Assembly: GCA_964627755.1 (NCBI GenBank)
Contig: CAZVIH010000080.1
Span: 1-37,247 of the forward strand
Length of the DNA stretch: 37,247 nt
Direction of reading: 5' to 3'
From: B10-G9 sp964627755
GTDB taxonomy: Bacteria > Chloroflexota > Anaerolineae > Anaerolineales > UBA11858
In this document: piece by piece, positions 8,412 to 16,384 of the stretch
Position numbering within the stretch: position 1 is the stretch's first letter
Layout of the letters: every line of letters starts with the position of its first letter
The notes under the pieces: generated by a model
What the model was told of the DNA's origin: nothing
The model's input: the letters and a program-made list of their open reading frames with translations, nothing else
Database searches by the model: none
Program-made: the position numbers and the translations under genes

Positions 8412-9425
8412 ATGATATTTCCCAAGAGAGATTCAGTCTATCAAAATCTGAACACATCTTTTACAAATTTTGGAGAATTACTGGTTGATTTAAAAGAGAA
8501 TAACTTCACCGGTGTTGTCCAGGTCAGCTATTGGGAATATGAAGGCATTTTATTGCTCGACAATGGGAATATCATTAATGCCATCGAGGAAAGTTCAGGG
8601 CAAATAATTACCGGACAGAACGCAGTCAAGAATGTCACCGACAAAGCCAAGGAGAAGGACGGAGCGATCAGTGTCTTTTCCCAGAAAGACGATATGATCA
8701 CCTTGTTGGCTAGTGTGGCGAATAGTGAACTTATTTATGAGAATCTTAGTACTGAATTTACCAGCCTCAAAGCATTGATTTCAAAACTTCAAAATGAGGA
8801 ACATACTGGTTATATAGAAGTTGCCTATGAAGGTAAGCAGCAGGCCGGATATATTTTTCTGTTGGCCGGTGATGTGATCGAATCGCTCCTGGCAGCTCGG
8901 GGTGATGAAATATCAGGCATAGATGTATTACCAAGGATTATTGAGTTAGCTTCCACATCGGGGGCGACTTTCTGTGTGTATAAAGCTGCTGTTGAAGAAG
9001 CATTGTCTGAAAGTGAGATCATCAAAGTCAGTTTTGATTTGCCACAATTACTGGAGGTCTGGAGTGTTGTGATCAGTGCAGTAGAATCCGCGACTGATGT
9101 ACTATTGGGAAAGAATACTTTCATAAATACTTTTAAAGATACTTTAATTGAAAAAGCGGATGAATATCCATTTTTGGATCCATTCGCGGCAAAATTCCAG
9201 TACCAGGATGGCGTTGTTACTTTCAAAGGTGAGATCAAGAAGAATTTCAGCCAGGGGCTTGGAGTTGGTCTTTGGGGAACAGTAGAAGCATTGGCAGAAC
9301 GAGCTGCTCTGGAAGGCAAGGATCTGTTTGGTCCTCTTCGAGAAGCCCTGGATCCTGTCAAACAGGAATATCAAAGCAAACTTGATCGGTTTAATTTTAG
9401 TGCAATCATACCGGAATTGTTTTAG
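8412..9425 (+). CDS. Protein with two DUF4388/PATAN-like units and an uncharacterised C-terminus
   Basis: The 337-residue soluble protein has two related N-terminal units. The first (about 12-95) contains NFTGVVQVSYWEYEGILLLDNGNII; the second (about 116-200) contains EEHTGYIEVAYEGKQQAGYIFLLAGDVIES. Both follow the DUF4388 logic of beta strands around a '(L/F)L..G..I' turn. The C-terminal third (about 205-337) is mostly helical with no family that I recognise. ATG 8412 follows GGAGGTC with good spacing and lies 14 nt after the previous stop, so it is probably translated from the same transcript. A scaffold or adaptor role in the GTPase module is inferred only from position. Confidence 0.7.
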   Translation: MIFPKRDSVYQNLNTSFTNFGELLVDLKENNFTGVVQVSYWEYEGILLLDNGNIINAIEESSGQIITGQNAVKNVTDKAKEKDGAISVFSQKDDMITLLASVANSELIYENLSTEFTSLKALISKLQNEEHTGYIEVAYEGKQQAGYIFLLAGDVIESLLAARGDEISGIDVLPRIIELASTSGATFCVYKAAVEEALSESEIIKVSFDLPQLLEVWSVVISAVESATDVLLGKNTFINTFKDTLIEKADEYPFLDPFAAKFQYQDGVVTFKGEIKKNFSQGLGVGLWGTVEALAERAALEGKDLFGPLREALDPVKQEYQSKLDRFNFSAIIPELF

Positions 9426-9438
9426 TACTTAAAATATT

Positions 9439-9810
9439 ATGAAAAACGGATTATTAGAAATCAACGAACTTGTAGGCGTGTGGGGTAGTATTTTATGTAC
9501 AAACCAGGGTGAATTAATAGAAAGTTTACCACCTACAGGATTTACCAATCAAACTCTGGAGGATATTTCAAGATATGCAATTGAACTATTATCCTCAGCT
9601 GAGAAGTCAATTACAGGCTTGAGGGAAGCAGTAATCCATTATTCGGAAAGGAAAGTATTTCTCATTGATATTGAGCAAGCTATTTTGATTGAGTTCTGCA
9701 CACCGAGTGTGGATATATCTATGCTGCGAATGACGATTAACGTAATAACTACCCGTTGGCATTCTGATATGAAGATTCAAAAGAAGTTAAAAGCAGCTGG
9801 TATGAAGTGA
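9439..9810 (+). CDS. Small Roadblock/LC7-like protein
   Basis: The product has 123 residues and begins 13 nt after the preceding gene. The order of a strand (WGSILCTNQGELIESLP), a long helix (LEDISRYAIELLSSAEKS), paired strands (EAVIHYSERKVFLIDIEQAILIEFC) and a closing helix is that of Roadblock/LC7 folds such as MglB, although sequence identity to known members looks low. Such proteins dimerise and bind small GTPases as activating proteins or scaffolds. No strong ribosome-binding site is visible before ATG 9439, so coupling to the upstream gene is possible. Confidence 0.62.
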   Translation: MKNGLLEINELVGVWGSILCTNQGELIESLPPTGFTNQTLEDISRYAIELLSSAEKSITGLREAVIHYSERKVFLIDIEQAILIEFCTPSVDISMLRMTINVITTRWHSDMKIQKKLKAAGMK

Positions 9811-9881
9811 TTGTAGAGTAAAATTTGCATATCAGCCTGGCCTGAATATGTGATCAAATTTGTTTTTTGAGGAGTACTACT

Positions 9882-10670
9882 ATGGTTGAAGTATTAAGGG
9901 GAAACCTTGCCCAACTTTCTTTGTTGGATATATTAAAAATGTTAAGTACCGGAAAACGAAGTGGGAGGCTGGATATCCATCAGGGGGTGAAAACCGGAGA
10001 GATATATCTGCAGTATGGAACTCTGATCCACGCTGTGAGTGGTACACATCTGGGGGAAAATGTTGTATATACATTAATGGGTTGGTTGGAAGGGGATTTC
10101 AGTTTTACTCCTGATATCGAGGCTCCTGAACAATCCATCCACGTGTCCACAGAACAGATCTTATTGGAAGCAGCCAGACAGGCTGACCAGTGGCGAGACA
10201 TCAAAGAAGTTCTCTCCTCTACAGATGCCGTGTTTAATATCTCAGCTTCCGGATCAACCAATACTGTCAGCCTGAAACCGATCGAGTGGAAAGTATTAGC
10301 CCAGGTCAATGGCCAGCGCTCGGTGATTGAAATAGCTGAACTTCTGGAGCTGCATGAGTTTGATGTTGCTAAAATCATCTATGGTTTAACAACAGCCGGA
10401 CTGCTTCATGAAGAGACTGGAACGAAAAATGCCTTTCGAGAAATTGTTGATGAATCGTTTTTTGAACAATTGATGGTGAATTTTACCGAAGTGATGGGAC
10501 CTATTGGGCCAGTTATTATTGAAGAGGAAATCAGGTTGCTGGGAGAGGATAGGGAAGCATTTCCCCAGAACAAAGCTGCTGAATTAGTTGAGAGAATAAG
10601 TCTGGAGATCAGTGACAGTGCCAAGCGGGCTCAATTCCAGAAACAGATGGTTGCTGTATTGAGGGGTTAA
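9882..10670 (+). CDS. DUF4388 domain protein with winged-helix-like middle region
   Basis: The 262-residue protein starts with a clear DUF4388/PATAN domain (about 1-95: VLRGNLAQLSLLDILKMLS, then GEIYLQYGTLIHAVSG). A helical region about 130-180 (WKVLAQVNGQRSVIEIAELL, then DVAKIIYGLTTAGLL) resembles the winged-helix unit seen after DUF4388 in Deinococcus-Thermus and Chloroflexota proteins. A C-terminal helical domain follows (about 190-262, FFEQLMVNFTEVMGPIGPVII). The start is ATG 9882, seven bases after GAGGAG; the frame is open further upstream, but only through a TTG that would place the ribosome site inside the gene. This gene sits mid-operon and is probably a signalling adaptor; DNA binding is possible but unproven. 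Confidence 0.8.
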   Translation: MVEVLRGNLAQLSLLDILKMLSTGKRSGRLDIHQGVKTGEIYLQYGTLIHAVSGTHLGENVVYTLMGWLEGDFSFTPDIEAPEQSIHVSTEQILLEAARQADQWRDIKEVLSSTDAVFNISASGSTNTVSLKPIEWKVLAQVNGQRSVIEIAELLELHEFDVAKIIYGLTTAGLLHEETGTKNAFREIVDESFFEQLMVNFTEVMGPIGPVIIEEEIRLLGEDREAFPQNKAAELVERISLEISDSAKRAQFQKQMVAVLRG

Positions 10671-10688
10671 TCGGAAGGAGGAATATCA

Positions 10689-11489
10689 ATGGAACTTAAG
10701 AATATTCGCAAATTTATGATTGTATTTGGAACCGTTGTAATGGTATTGGTAGTGACTGCTTTTTTCAGTGCTGCGAACTTGAACCGCTCAACTCAATTAT
10801 CAATTGACCTGATCGGTTTGCAGGAAGTCAACCAGGCATCCAATAACATAGTGACCGCCCTGGATGAGGAGAGAATATCCATTGGTCAATACCAGCTTTC
10901 GGGTTCCGAAGACATGTTAGACAGGCTTGATATTGCCCAGGCTAATTATGATAAAAACTGGAATGTAATTGTGGAAAACCTGGGAAATGAACAGGCTCAA
11001 TCAATCGCCGATATTGAATCCACCCGAGCAACCTATAAGGCCATGCTGGATGATTTGATTTCAAAATATCAAGCCGATCCAGATAACAACCAATCCGGAG
11101 AAATCTTACGGGATGCAATTAACTATTATCTCCAATATGTAAATCCCGGGTTTACCAGCCTGATTGAACCTGAGATTGAGGAATTAGCCCGGTTGACTGA
11201 AATTGAAAGAGCCAATGTGCAGAGAAACTCCTTTGTCGCTCAAACAGTTTTGGTTCTCAGCGTTCTGGTTGGTATTGCAAGTATTGCTGTAGTTGTGAGC
11301 GCAATGGTATTCAGTACACGATTAATGAATTCCATGACGTCAATTATCGATGCCACCAATGCCATCAGCCGAGGTGACCTTGATGTTCCGATTGAGGTTA
11401 ACCAAAAAGGCGAAATTGGTGAACTTGCAAAAGCAATTGACCGAATGAGAACAAGTCTTAAAGCTGCAATTGAGAGGCTCAGGCGCTAA
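10689..11489 (+). CDS. Membrane receptor ending in a HAMP domain, no output domain
   Basis: The 266-residue protein has transmembrane helix 1 (about 8-30), an extracytoplasmic all-helical sensor of about 150 residues like the four-helix bundle of chemoreceptors, helix 2 (about 184-208) and a HAMP domain (about 208-262, ending EIGELAKAIDRMRTSL). The protein stops there: no methyl-accepting, kinase or cyclase domain follows, and no frameshifted remainder is seen in the 100 nt before the next gene. ATG 10689 follows GGAAGGAGG. In this operon the HAMP end most likely signals to a separately encoded partner, perhaps a Roadblock or DUF4388 protein; that is inference. Confidence 0.83.
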   Translation: MELKNIRKFMIVFGTVVMVLVVTAFFSAANLNRSTQLSIDLIGLQEVNQASNNIVTALDEERISIGQYQLSGSEDMLDRLDIAQANYDKNWNVIVENLGNEQAQSIADIESTRATYKAMLDDLISKYQADPDNNQSGEILRDAINYYLQYVNPGFTSLIEPEIEELARLTEIERANVQRNSFVAQTVLVLSVLVGIASIAVVVSAMVFSTRLMNSMTSIIDATNAISRGDLDVPIEVNQKGEIGELAKAIDRMRTSLKAAIERLRR

Positions 11490-11589
11490 GCTGATATCCC
11501 GTTGAAGAAAAAGAATTAGCTGATACGGCATAAAATAACTTCATAATCGAAATTATTGGCGTATTGGCAGGGAAGAGAGGAACAACAAT

Positions 11590-12081
11590 ATGAATCAAGG
11601 ATTATATGTGCCCGAAGAGCTGTTGAATCAGATCGAGTATATTCTGACCCATCTGGCTGAAAAAGCTCATACGGACAGCATTGTTTTGGCAGATATCAGC
11701 GGCCAGGTCATATCAATCAATGGCATTATGGACGAGGGCACACCAGATGTAGTGGCGGCTCTTGCGGCTGGTGATGTGGCCGCTATGGCGGAATTATCCA
11801 AACGCATAGGTGAGAGTGATCCCCATGGATCGTTTTTCCATGAAGGTGAATCGAAGAGCATCTACCTGCACAACATCGCAGGAAGTTTTATACTGATCGT
11901 CATCTACAGAGCAGAGACACCCATTGGGTTGGTCCGCCTGTTTGCCAAACGTGCAGTGGAACAGCTGCTGCCGATCACAAAGGAATTCGAAGAGATCGTC
12001 GGACCGCCCTCTTCTTTTAATGCAGATGATTTTAGTAAAGGTATCACCCAGGAGCTAGAGGAAACTTTCCCGGAAGACTGA
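11590..12081 (+). CDS. Roadblock/LC7 domain protein (MglB-like)
   Basis: The 163-residue protein has a clear Roadblock/LC7 core (about 15-130). A helix is followed by strand DSIVLADISGQVISINGIMD, a central Ala-rich helix (VVAALAAGDVAAMAELSKRI), paired strands (KSIYLHNIAGSFILIVIY) and a last helix (GLVRLFAKRAVEQLLPI). In Myxococcus MglB, a homodimer of this fold activates the GTPase of MglA; here the gene is 18 nt upstream of the MglA-type GTPase, the expected order. The acidic C-terminal tail (ELEETFPED) is extra. ATG 11590 is preceded by GAGAGGAAC at usable distance. Confidence 0.88.
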   Translation: MNQGLYVPEELLNQIEYILTHLAEKAHTDSIVLADISGQVISINGIMDEGTPDVVAALAAGDVAAMAELSKRIGESDPHGSFFHEGESKSIYLHNIAGSFILIVIYRAETPIGLVRLFAKRAVEQLLPITKEFEEIVGPPSSFNADDFSKGITQELEETFPED

Positions 12082-12099
12082 GAAAATACTTTTAAAAGT

Positions 12100-12699
12100 A
12101 TGTTTATAAATTGGAAATTACGAGAAATTAATCTTAAGATCGTATATTACGGTCCCTCATTGAGTGGAAAAACCTCTTCGCTGGAATACATCCATTCCCG
12201 GACCCATCCAGATCGCAGAGGTGAGTTGATCTCACTTAAAACACGGGAAGATCGCACTCTGTATTTTGATTATATGCAGTTTCAAATGGGTGAGATCAGT
12301 GGACTGAAACCACGATTTAATATTTACACGGTACCTGGTCAGATTTATTATCGGGGCACTCGCAAGCTGGTTTTAAAAGGCGTTGATGGAATAGTCTTTG
12401 TGGCTGATTCACAGATCAACCGCCTAGAAGAAAATGTGGATGCTATCAAAGACCTTAATGAGGACCTGAAGGAATTGGGTTTTGATCCAGGCGATATCCC
12501 GCTGGTCCTGCAGTGCAACAAACGGGACCTGCCAGAAATTATGCCGATCTATTCCCTGAAGGAACATTTAGGCTTGAACGGAATCCCGACTTATGAAAGT
12601 GTTGCAGTTGATGGCGTGGGAGTCCTCGATGGTCTGAAATCGATTGTAAACAGCGTGGTAATAAAAGCTAGAGGAAAAATTAATCCAAGTCCTGTCTAG
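12100..12699 (+). CDS. MglA-type small Ras-like GTPase
   Basis: The 199-residue GTPase closely follows the bacterial MglA subfamily. The P-loop GPSLSGKTS lies at 18-26. Switch II carries TVPGQ (77-81) instead of the Ras DxxG, which is diagnostic of MglA. The stretch VLKGVDGIVFVADSQ follows, and the specificity motif NKRD is at 140-143. MglA proteins switch between GDP and GTP states under Roadblock partners and set cell polarity and gliding direction in Myxococcus. Here it lies between two Roadblock genes (18 nt after one, 9 nt before the next), in line with a GTPase/regulator complex. ATG 12100 lacks a strong Shine-Dalgarno, suggesting coupling to the upstream gene. Confidence 0.93.
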   Translation: MFINWKLREINLKIVYYGPSLSGKTSSLEYIHSRTHPDRRGELISLKTREDRTLYFDYMQFQMGEISGLKPRFNIYTVPGQIYYRGTRKLVLKGVDGIVFVADSQINRLEENVDAIKDLNEDLKELGFDPGDIPLVLQCNKRDLPEIMPIYSLKEHLGLNGIPTYESVAVDGVGVLDGLKSIVNSVVIKARGKINPSPV

Positions 12700-12708
12700 G
12701 AGACCTAA

Positions 12709-13104
12709 GTGACTGAAAAAGTGCCCCCAAAAGAGGGAAAAGCACCACTTACGTTTGATAAGATCTTGCAGGAGATGAATACTGATGGGGATTTTATTCG
12801 CTCAGTGCTGGCGACTTCTGATGGCTTTTCAATCGCTTCAGCACCAACCACCCCGGACCACGAATTAGCCAGCGCCATGATCGCATTGCTGCAGCAGGCC
12901 AGCGTGGAAACCCAGGATAACCTGGGGCTTGCCCCTATTGATGAAGTAACCATCAGAACAAATGAACACAGCTACCTGGTATGCCGAATAATCCCTTCCG
13001 GAAATGAAAATTTATCGTTATGTGTTATCGTCCCCCCGGGACGCGCCTACCGCAGGGCAACCAACCGCGCTGTGAGAAAGATCCGGCAAATCATCGAAGA
13101 CTAA
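12709..13104 (+). CDS. Roadblock/LC7 domain protein, last gene of the GTPase module
   Basis: The 131-residue protein has a Roadblock/LC7 fold: strand SVLATSDGFSIASAP, central helix (ELASAMIALLQQASVETQ), strands EVTIRTNEHSYLVCRIIP and LSLCVIVPP, then a basic C-terminal helix (YRRATNRAVRKIRQII). GTG 12709 follows AGGAGACC and begins 9 nt after the GTPase stop. It is the second clear Roadblock protein of the operon and differs strongly from the first, so the two may form a heterodimer or act on different states of the GTPase. A strong terminator follows. Confidence 0.87.
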   Translation: MTEKVPPKEGKAPLTFDKILQEMNTDGDFIRSVLATSDGFSIASAPTTPDHELASAMIALLQQASVETQDNLGLAPIDEVTIRTNEHSYLVCRIIPSGNENLSLCVIVPPGRAYRRATNRAVRKIRQIIED

Positions 13105-13140
13105 TTTTATTAATAACGCGAATTAAGTCTAATCAATACA

Positions 13141-13176
13141 AAAAGCGACCAGGTCCGAAACCTGATCGCTTTTTTA
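13141..13176. terminator. Bidirectional terminator between the GTPase module and the protease gene
   Basis: AAAAAGCGA plus CAGGT pairs with ACCTG plus TCGCTTTTT, with one mismatch in the stem and loop CCGAA. T6 follows on the plus strand and the complementary A run allows use on the minus strand. It lies between convergent genes ending at 13104 and 13201. Confidence 0.9.
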
Positions 13177-13200
13177 TTTCTGCTGTTCTCCAGGATAAAA

Positions 13201-14892
13201 CTAAGGCAGGTAACCATCCGTAAGGTCAAAAGTACTCATGATGCGGTCTATGACTTCCAGATCAAAGTCTGAGTTAATAGATGAAACTTGGACCTGCACT
13301 AGAATAAGATAGGCGGTAGGAGCAGCAATGGGCCGGACACCAATAACAATCACATCAGAGTCTCTTCCGCAATCCCAGTATTCATAGGCGCCTTCATAGA
13401 CCGGGTCCTCATAGTCTTCCCGCCATTCCCAGCTGCAGTTGTCCTCATACACGTACCTGATGCCTTCCAGCAGCTGGAGATAACCTCCAATATTGCCCCA
13501 ATCTTCTGATGCGGAGAACCGGATCCCGGGATAATCGTAGCGGGAGAAAAATCCATCCAGATCAGGAGCAGCGGCAACATCGGCAGCTTCAAAATACAGG
13601 TCTCCCCAGTAGTCAGCCCAGATTTCGCCATTGACTTGAGTCCAGTTGGAAGGGATCTCTACGTAGAGTGATTCGTAATCATCTGTAATTGCCATATAAC
13701 CATCGTCAAATACTTCGATGATGTTGGGGGATGAGTAATCACTTGAATCACCCATAGGACCATCAGTATTGGTTGTGTTGGCATTATTGGCGTTATTGGC
13801 ATAGCCGGGATCGCCGAATGAACCTGTGACCGATAAAGCCCTGCCATTAAACTGGCCTTCCAGTGTTTCATCAGTATCAAAACGGACGACTTCCATGCCC
13901 AGTGTGTTTTCATCACCCTGGGTGCGAATGATGTCGCAGTAAGTAGCCATGGTGCCATCCCCTGCCAGATCCAACCCTTCCAGGGTAGTGATCAAATCTC
14001 CCGGCTCAACGCCAGCATCATCTGCGGCGGAGCCAGATTTTACGGATGAGACCCAGACACCTGTAAGAGAACCATCTGAATTAGACACAGCAAAAGCGTT
14101 GATGCCCAGGGAATCAACATCATCTCCCCGCTTAAACTGATCGATGATTGGAAGGGTGGTATCTCGACCAATCGCAAAGTACTGACTGGCTTCAGCATAA
14201 GTGGCGTAGTTTACCCCCACAATTTGACCATCGCTGGTAACAAGGGGCCCCCCAGAATTACCGGGATTAATAGTGGCATCATGTTCGATCACCTGGTTTA
14301 CAGAAGCCCAGCTGGATTCGCCGTCTGCTTTTTCTTTGGAAACGATGCCTTTGGTGAGAGTAAATTCAGGATCTCCGAGGGGGAATCCGGCGGCGTAAAC
14401 TTCCAGGCCTACAGTGATGGGATCGGGATACCATTCCAAGTAGGAGAAACCATCTCCATCTATGTCGATTAATGCAAGATCGGAGCATTCTGAAACTGCC
14501 AGGATCTGGGCATTGTAGGATTTGGAAACATCTCCGCCAACCCAGACTTTCAACAAAGCAGCTCCGGTAACAACGTGATTGTTGGTAATCGCTAACCCGG
14601 AGGGATCAATAATAAATCCGGATCCGCGCCCGGCGCCGCTATATTCGCCAAATTCCGGGTCAACAAATGTGCCCTGGGCTTCAATTTGGACAACAGCGTT
14701 CTTTACGTCTGCCAGAGCGGTAACCAATGTTGACGGAGCAGTTTTATCAGTCGGCTCGTCTTCAACAACCTTATCTTCTGCAGAAATCCGTGTTGCTGGC
14801 TCTGGCGTTTCTGCACTGGGTCCGGAACATGATATCAGGGCAGCAGCTGTGAATATAACAAGGATAATGCTCAGTATTTGTTTAAATCTCAT
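13201..14892 (-). CDS. HtrA/DegP-like lipoprotein serine protease with PDZ and extra C-terminal domain
   Basis: The 563-residue protein starts with a lipoprotein signal (lipobox ALISC, lipidated Cys22). After a Thr/Glu-rich linker comes a trypsin-like domain with intact triad: H106 in ITNNHVV, D138 in CSDLALI and S213 in NPGNSGGP. A PDZ-like domain (about 275-345, VWVSSVKSGSAADDAGVEPGDLI) follows. An Asn-rich linker leads to about 160 further residues (from 400) unlike a second PDZ; this region holds Cys in NCSWEW and YWDCG that could pair. It probably acts outside the membrane in protein quality control. The gene is monocistronic, ending at the shared terminator and starting near a TATAAT box with an adjacent palindrome. 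Confidence 0.9.
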   Translation of the reverse strand: MRFKQILSIILVIFTAAALISCSGPSAETPEPATRISAEDKVVEDEPTDKTAPSTLVTALADVKNAVVQIEAQGTFVDPEFGEYSGAGRGSGFIIDPSGLAITNNHVVTGAALLKVWVGGDVSKSYNAQILAVSECSDLALIDIDGDGFSYLEWYPDPITVGLEVYAAGFPLGDPEFTLTKGIVSKEKADGESSWASVNQVIEHDATINPGNSGGPLVTSDGQIVGVNYATYAEASQYFAIGRDTTLPIIDQFKRGDDVDSLGINAFAVSNSDGSLTGVWVSSVKSGSAADDAGVEPGDLITTLEGLDLAGDGTMATYCDIIRTQGDENTLGMEVVRFDTDETLEGQFNGRALSVTGSFGDPGYANNANNANTTNTDGPMGDSSDYSSPNIIEVFDDGYMAITDDYESLYVEIPSNWTQVNGEIWADYWGDLYFEAADVAAAPDLDGFFSRYDYPGIRFSASEDWGNIGGYLQLLEGIRYVYEDNCSWEWREDYEDPVYEGAYEYWDCGRDSDVIVIGVRPIAAPTAYLILVQVQVSSINSDFDLEVIDRIMSTFDLTDGYLP

Positions 14893-14924
14893 CTTCGCTT
14901 CCTTAGGTATGGACTGATAAAAAA

Positions 14925-14961
14925 ATTATACGGATTGATGAACAGAAATCCTGTTCATCAA
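14925..14961 (-). promoter_or_regulatory. Promoter -10 box with adjoining perfect palindrome upstream of the protease
   Basis: Read on the minus strand, TATAAT occupies 14930-14925. Directly upstream lies a perfect 11-bp inverted repeat, TTGATGAACAG and CTGTTCATCAA, with a 5-nt spacer (14935-14961). The palindrome covers where the -35 should be and no good -35 hexamer is present. That is the layout expected for a regulator binding site at an activated promoter. A hairpin role in RNA is less likely because it lies upstream of the predicted start of transcription. Confidence 0.6.
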
Positions 14962-15124
14962 GTGAAGGTGGGTTAGTTATCTTTGTAACAAAATGAACTA
15001 TATCGTAGATAGGACAAGCTAACAAGGCATATTTCAACTATTTTCTTTTCAATTTTGTTATTGAAACTTGGTAAACCTCGAGGGGCTGAATTCCTTGAAA
15101 CTGGTGGGAAATGCTGCCGGGATT

Positions 15125-15166
15125 GGATATCACAGCCAGCCATATCCGAGTATGATATAAATACTC
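15125..15166. other. Two adjoining short inverted repeats before the HEAT-repeat gene
   Basis: GGATAT (15125-15130) pairs with ATATCC (15142-15147), and immediately after it GAGTAT (15148-15153) pairs with ATACTC (15161-15166). The second loop is AT-rich (TATGAT, TATAAA) and could include a -10 box for the gene at 15273. The rest of the gap 14893-15272 shows nothing else clear apart from the palindrome near the protease gene. Confidence 0.35.
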
Positions 15167-15272
15167 ACACGGAAAAGAGATCAGGGTTATATTAAAACAG
15201 TTGTCTCCCTGATTGAAGGATCCGCCATTTGCTGATGGGGAATATAGATTATTGTTATGTTGGGAGGGTATG

Positions 15273-16070
15273 ATGACTGAAGAAAAATTTGAACAGATAA
15301 AAAAATTATTGGGAAGTCCTGATTCTGAAAAGATCCATCAAGGATTGGTGCTGATCCGGGATGTGTTGCCAGAGATCACAGAGGAAGCCGCTCGCTCCCT
15401 GTTTGAAATGGTCTCTGCCCTGTTTTATATTGACCTTCTGGATCACCCGGAACATGCCTATGTATTGGATGAAGCTGTCAGCCTGGTGGCGGATTTTGGC
15501 GAGTTTGTTGTACCGATCTTGCTCAATAATCTCGATGCCGGGGATATGAAAGCCCAGCTTACCATTGGCCATGCTTTTGGCCGGGTTGGCGAACCCGCTC
15601 TGGAACCGCTGCTGGAATCCTTCAAATGTGAAGAAAGTGAAGAATGCCGGATCTTCCTGGTTTACGCCATGGGCAAGATCCGCTCACCCCGGGTTTTGGA
15701 AGCCTTTGAACAGGTCCTCACTGCTGCCAAATCGGAGAACCTGGAACTGCGTGATACAGCCATCCGAGCCCTGGGAAACTTTGTTGACTTGATTGAACCG
15801 GAGGATTTGCCCGCTGAATATAAAGAAGATATGCTGGAAGCGATCCGGGTGAACCTGGCTGATTCCAGCGCTGGAGTGCGCTCCAAAGCCATCCGCAGTT
15901 ACGGCAAACTGGCGCGGCATGGACATCTGGATAAATCAGAGCGCCAGAAATGCAAAGAAACCTGCGAACTGCTTTTGGGAGTGGATGATCAATATGATTG
16001 GGACAGGGCCTATATCGTCCGCAAGGAAGCTCAGGAAGCGCTGGACTGTCTGGAGGGATGTGAGGATTAA
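15273..16070 (+). CDS. HEAT-repeat protein
   Basis: The 265-residue soluble protein is made of helical HEAT-type repeats. Units are seen around GDMKAQLTIGHAFGRVGEPALEPLL, CRIFLVYAMGKIRSPRVLEAFEQVL, LRDTAIRALGNFVDLI and GVRSKAIRSYGKLARHGHL, each a pair of helices with conserved small residues, Asp/Arg and Gly. Such proteins are binding scaffolds; no enzyme motif is present and the partner is unknown. ATG 15273 was chosen because GGGAGGG ends four bases upstream; the frame is open to 15213 and ATG 15270 is too close to the ribosome site. It is monocistronic, and a 117-bp dispersed repeat begins right after its stop codon. Confidence 0.8.
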   Translation: MTEEKFEQIKKLLGSPDSEKIHQGLVLIRDVLPEITEEAARSLFEMVSALFYIDLLDHPEHAYVLDEAVSLVADFGEFVVPILLNNLDAGDMKAQLTIGHAFGRVGEPALEPLLESFKCEESEECRIFLVYAMGKIRSPRVLEAFEQVLTAAKSENLELRDTAIRALGNFVDLIEPEDLPAEYKEDMLEAIRVNLADSSAGVRSKAIRSYGKLARHGHLDKSERQKCKETCELLLGVDDQYDWDRAYIVRKEAQEALDCLEGCED

Positions 16071-16071
16071 C

Positions 16072-16188
16072 GTAAATCGTAAATAGTAAGTCGATTAAGC
16101 GATCCTGGATTGCAGGGGCGACGCAGTGCGTCGCCCCTTGTTCTTAAACTGTGATTGTAAGGAGGCTGGAAGTCGACGAAGCAATCTG
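16072..16188 (+). repeat. 117-bp dispersed repeat, copy A
   Basis: It differs by eye at only 8 of 117 positions from the segment 29926-30042, in the same orientation. It has three parts: a left module (GTAAGTCGATTAAG then GATC), a central 10-bp hairpin (GGGGCGACGC / GCGTCGCCCC) and a right module (TTAAACTGTGATTG through GCAATCTG). Homology stops abruptly after position 16188. The repeat begins one base after the HEAT-gene stop and precedes the end of the catabolic operon by about 200 nt. Confidence 0.9.
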
Positions 16189-16290
16189 TATTTGAGTCGG
16201 GAATGAAATCCTCTTTCCGGGCTGACGCCATGCATCCACCTTCGTGGCCGAATAAGTTACCTGTGTTTGGGGATAATTAAGTAAGTGTCT

Positions 16291-16331
16291 GATTTGCCCC
16301 TCGGTTTTCCGCAGGACACTGGAGGCAAATC
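16291..16331 (-). terminator. Possible hairpin at the end of the catabolic operon
   Basis: On the minus strand GATTTGCC and GGCAAATC form an 8-bp stem, with further imperfect pairing inside. It lies about 55-95 nt after the last gene of the operon. No T tract follows, so termination is uncertain. The remaining sequence between 16189 and 16384 shows no gene. Confidence 0.35.
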
Positions 16332-16384
16332 CATGGGGTCAGGTACGTGATTCCAGTACTCCAGATGTAGGATGCCGTTTCCAC

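Noticed and set aside
15213..15272. N-terminal extension of the HEAT-repeat protein
   Set aside because: GGGAGGG at 15262-15268 would lie inside the gene; the start at 15273 fits it, and the extension has no repeat pattern.
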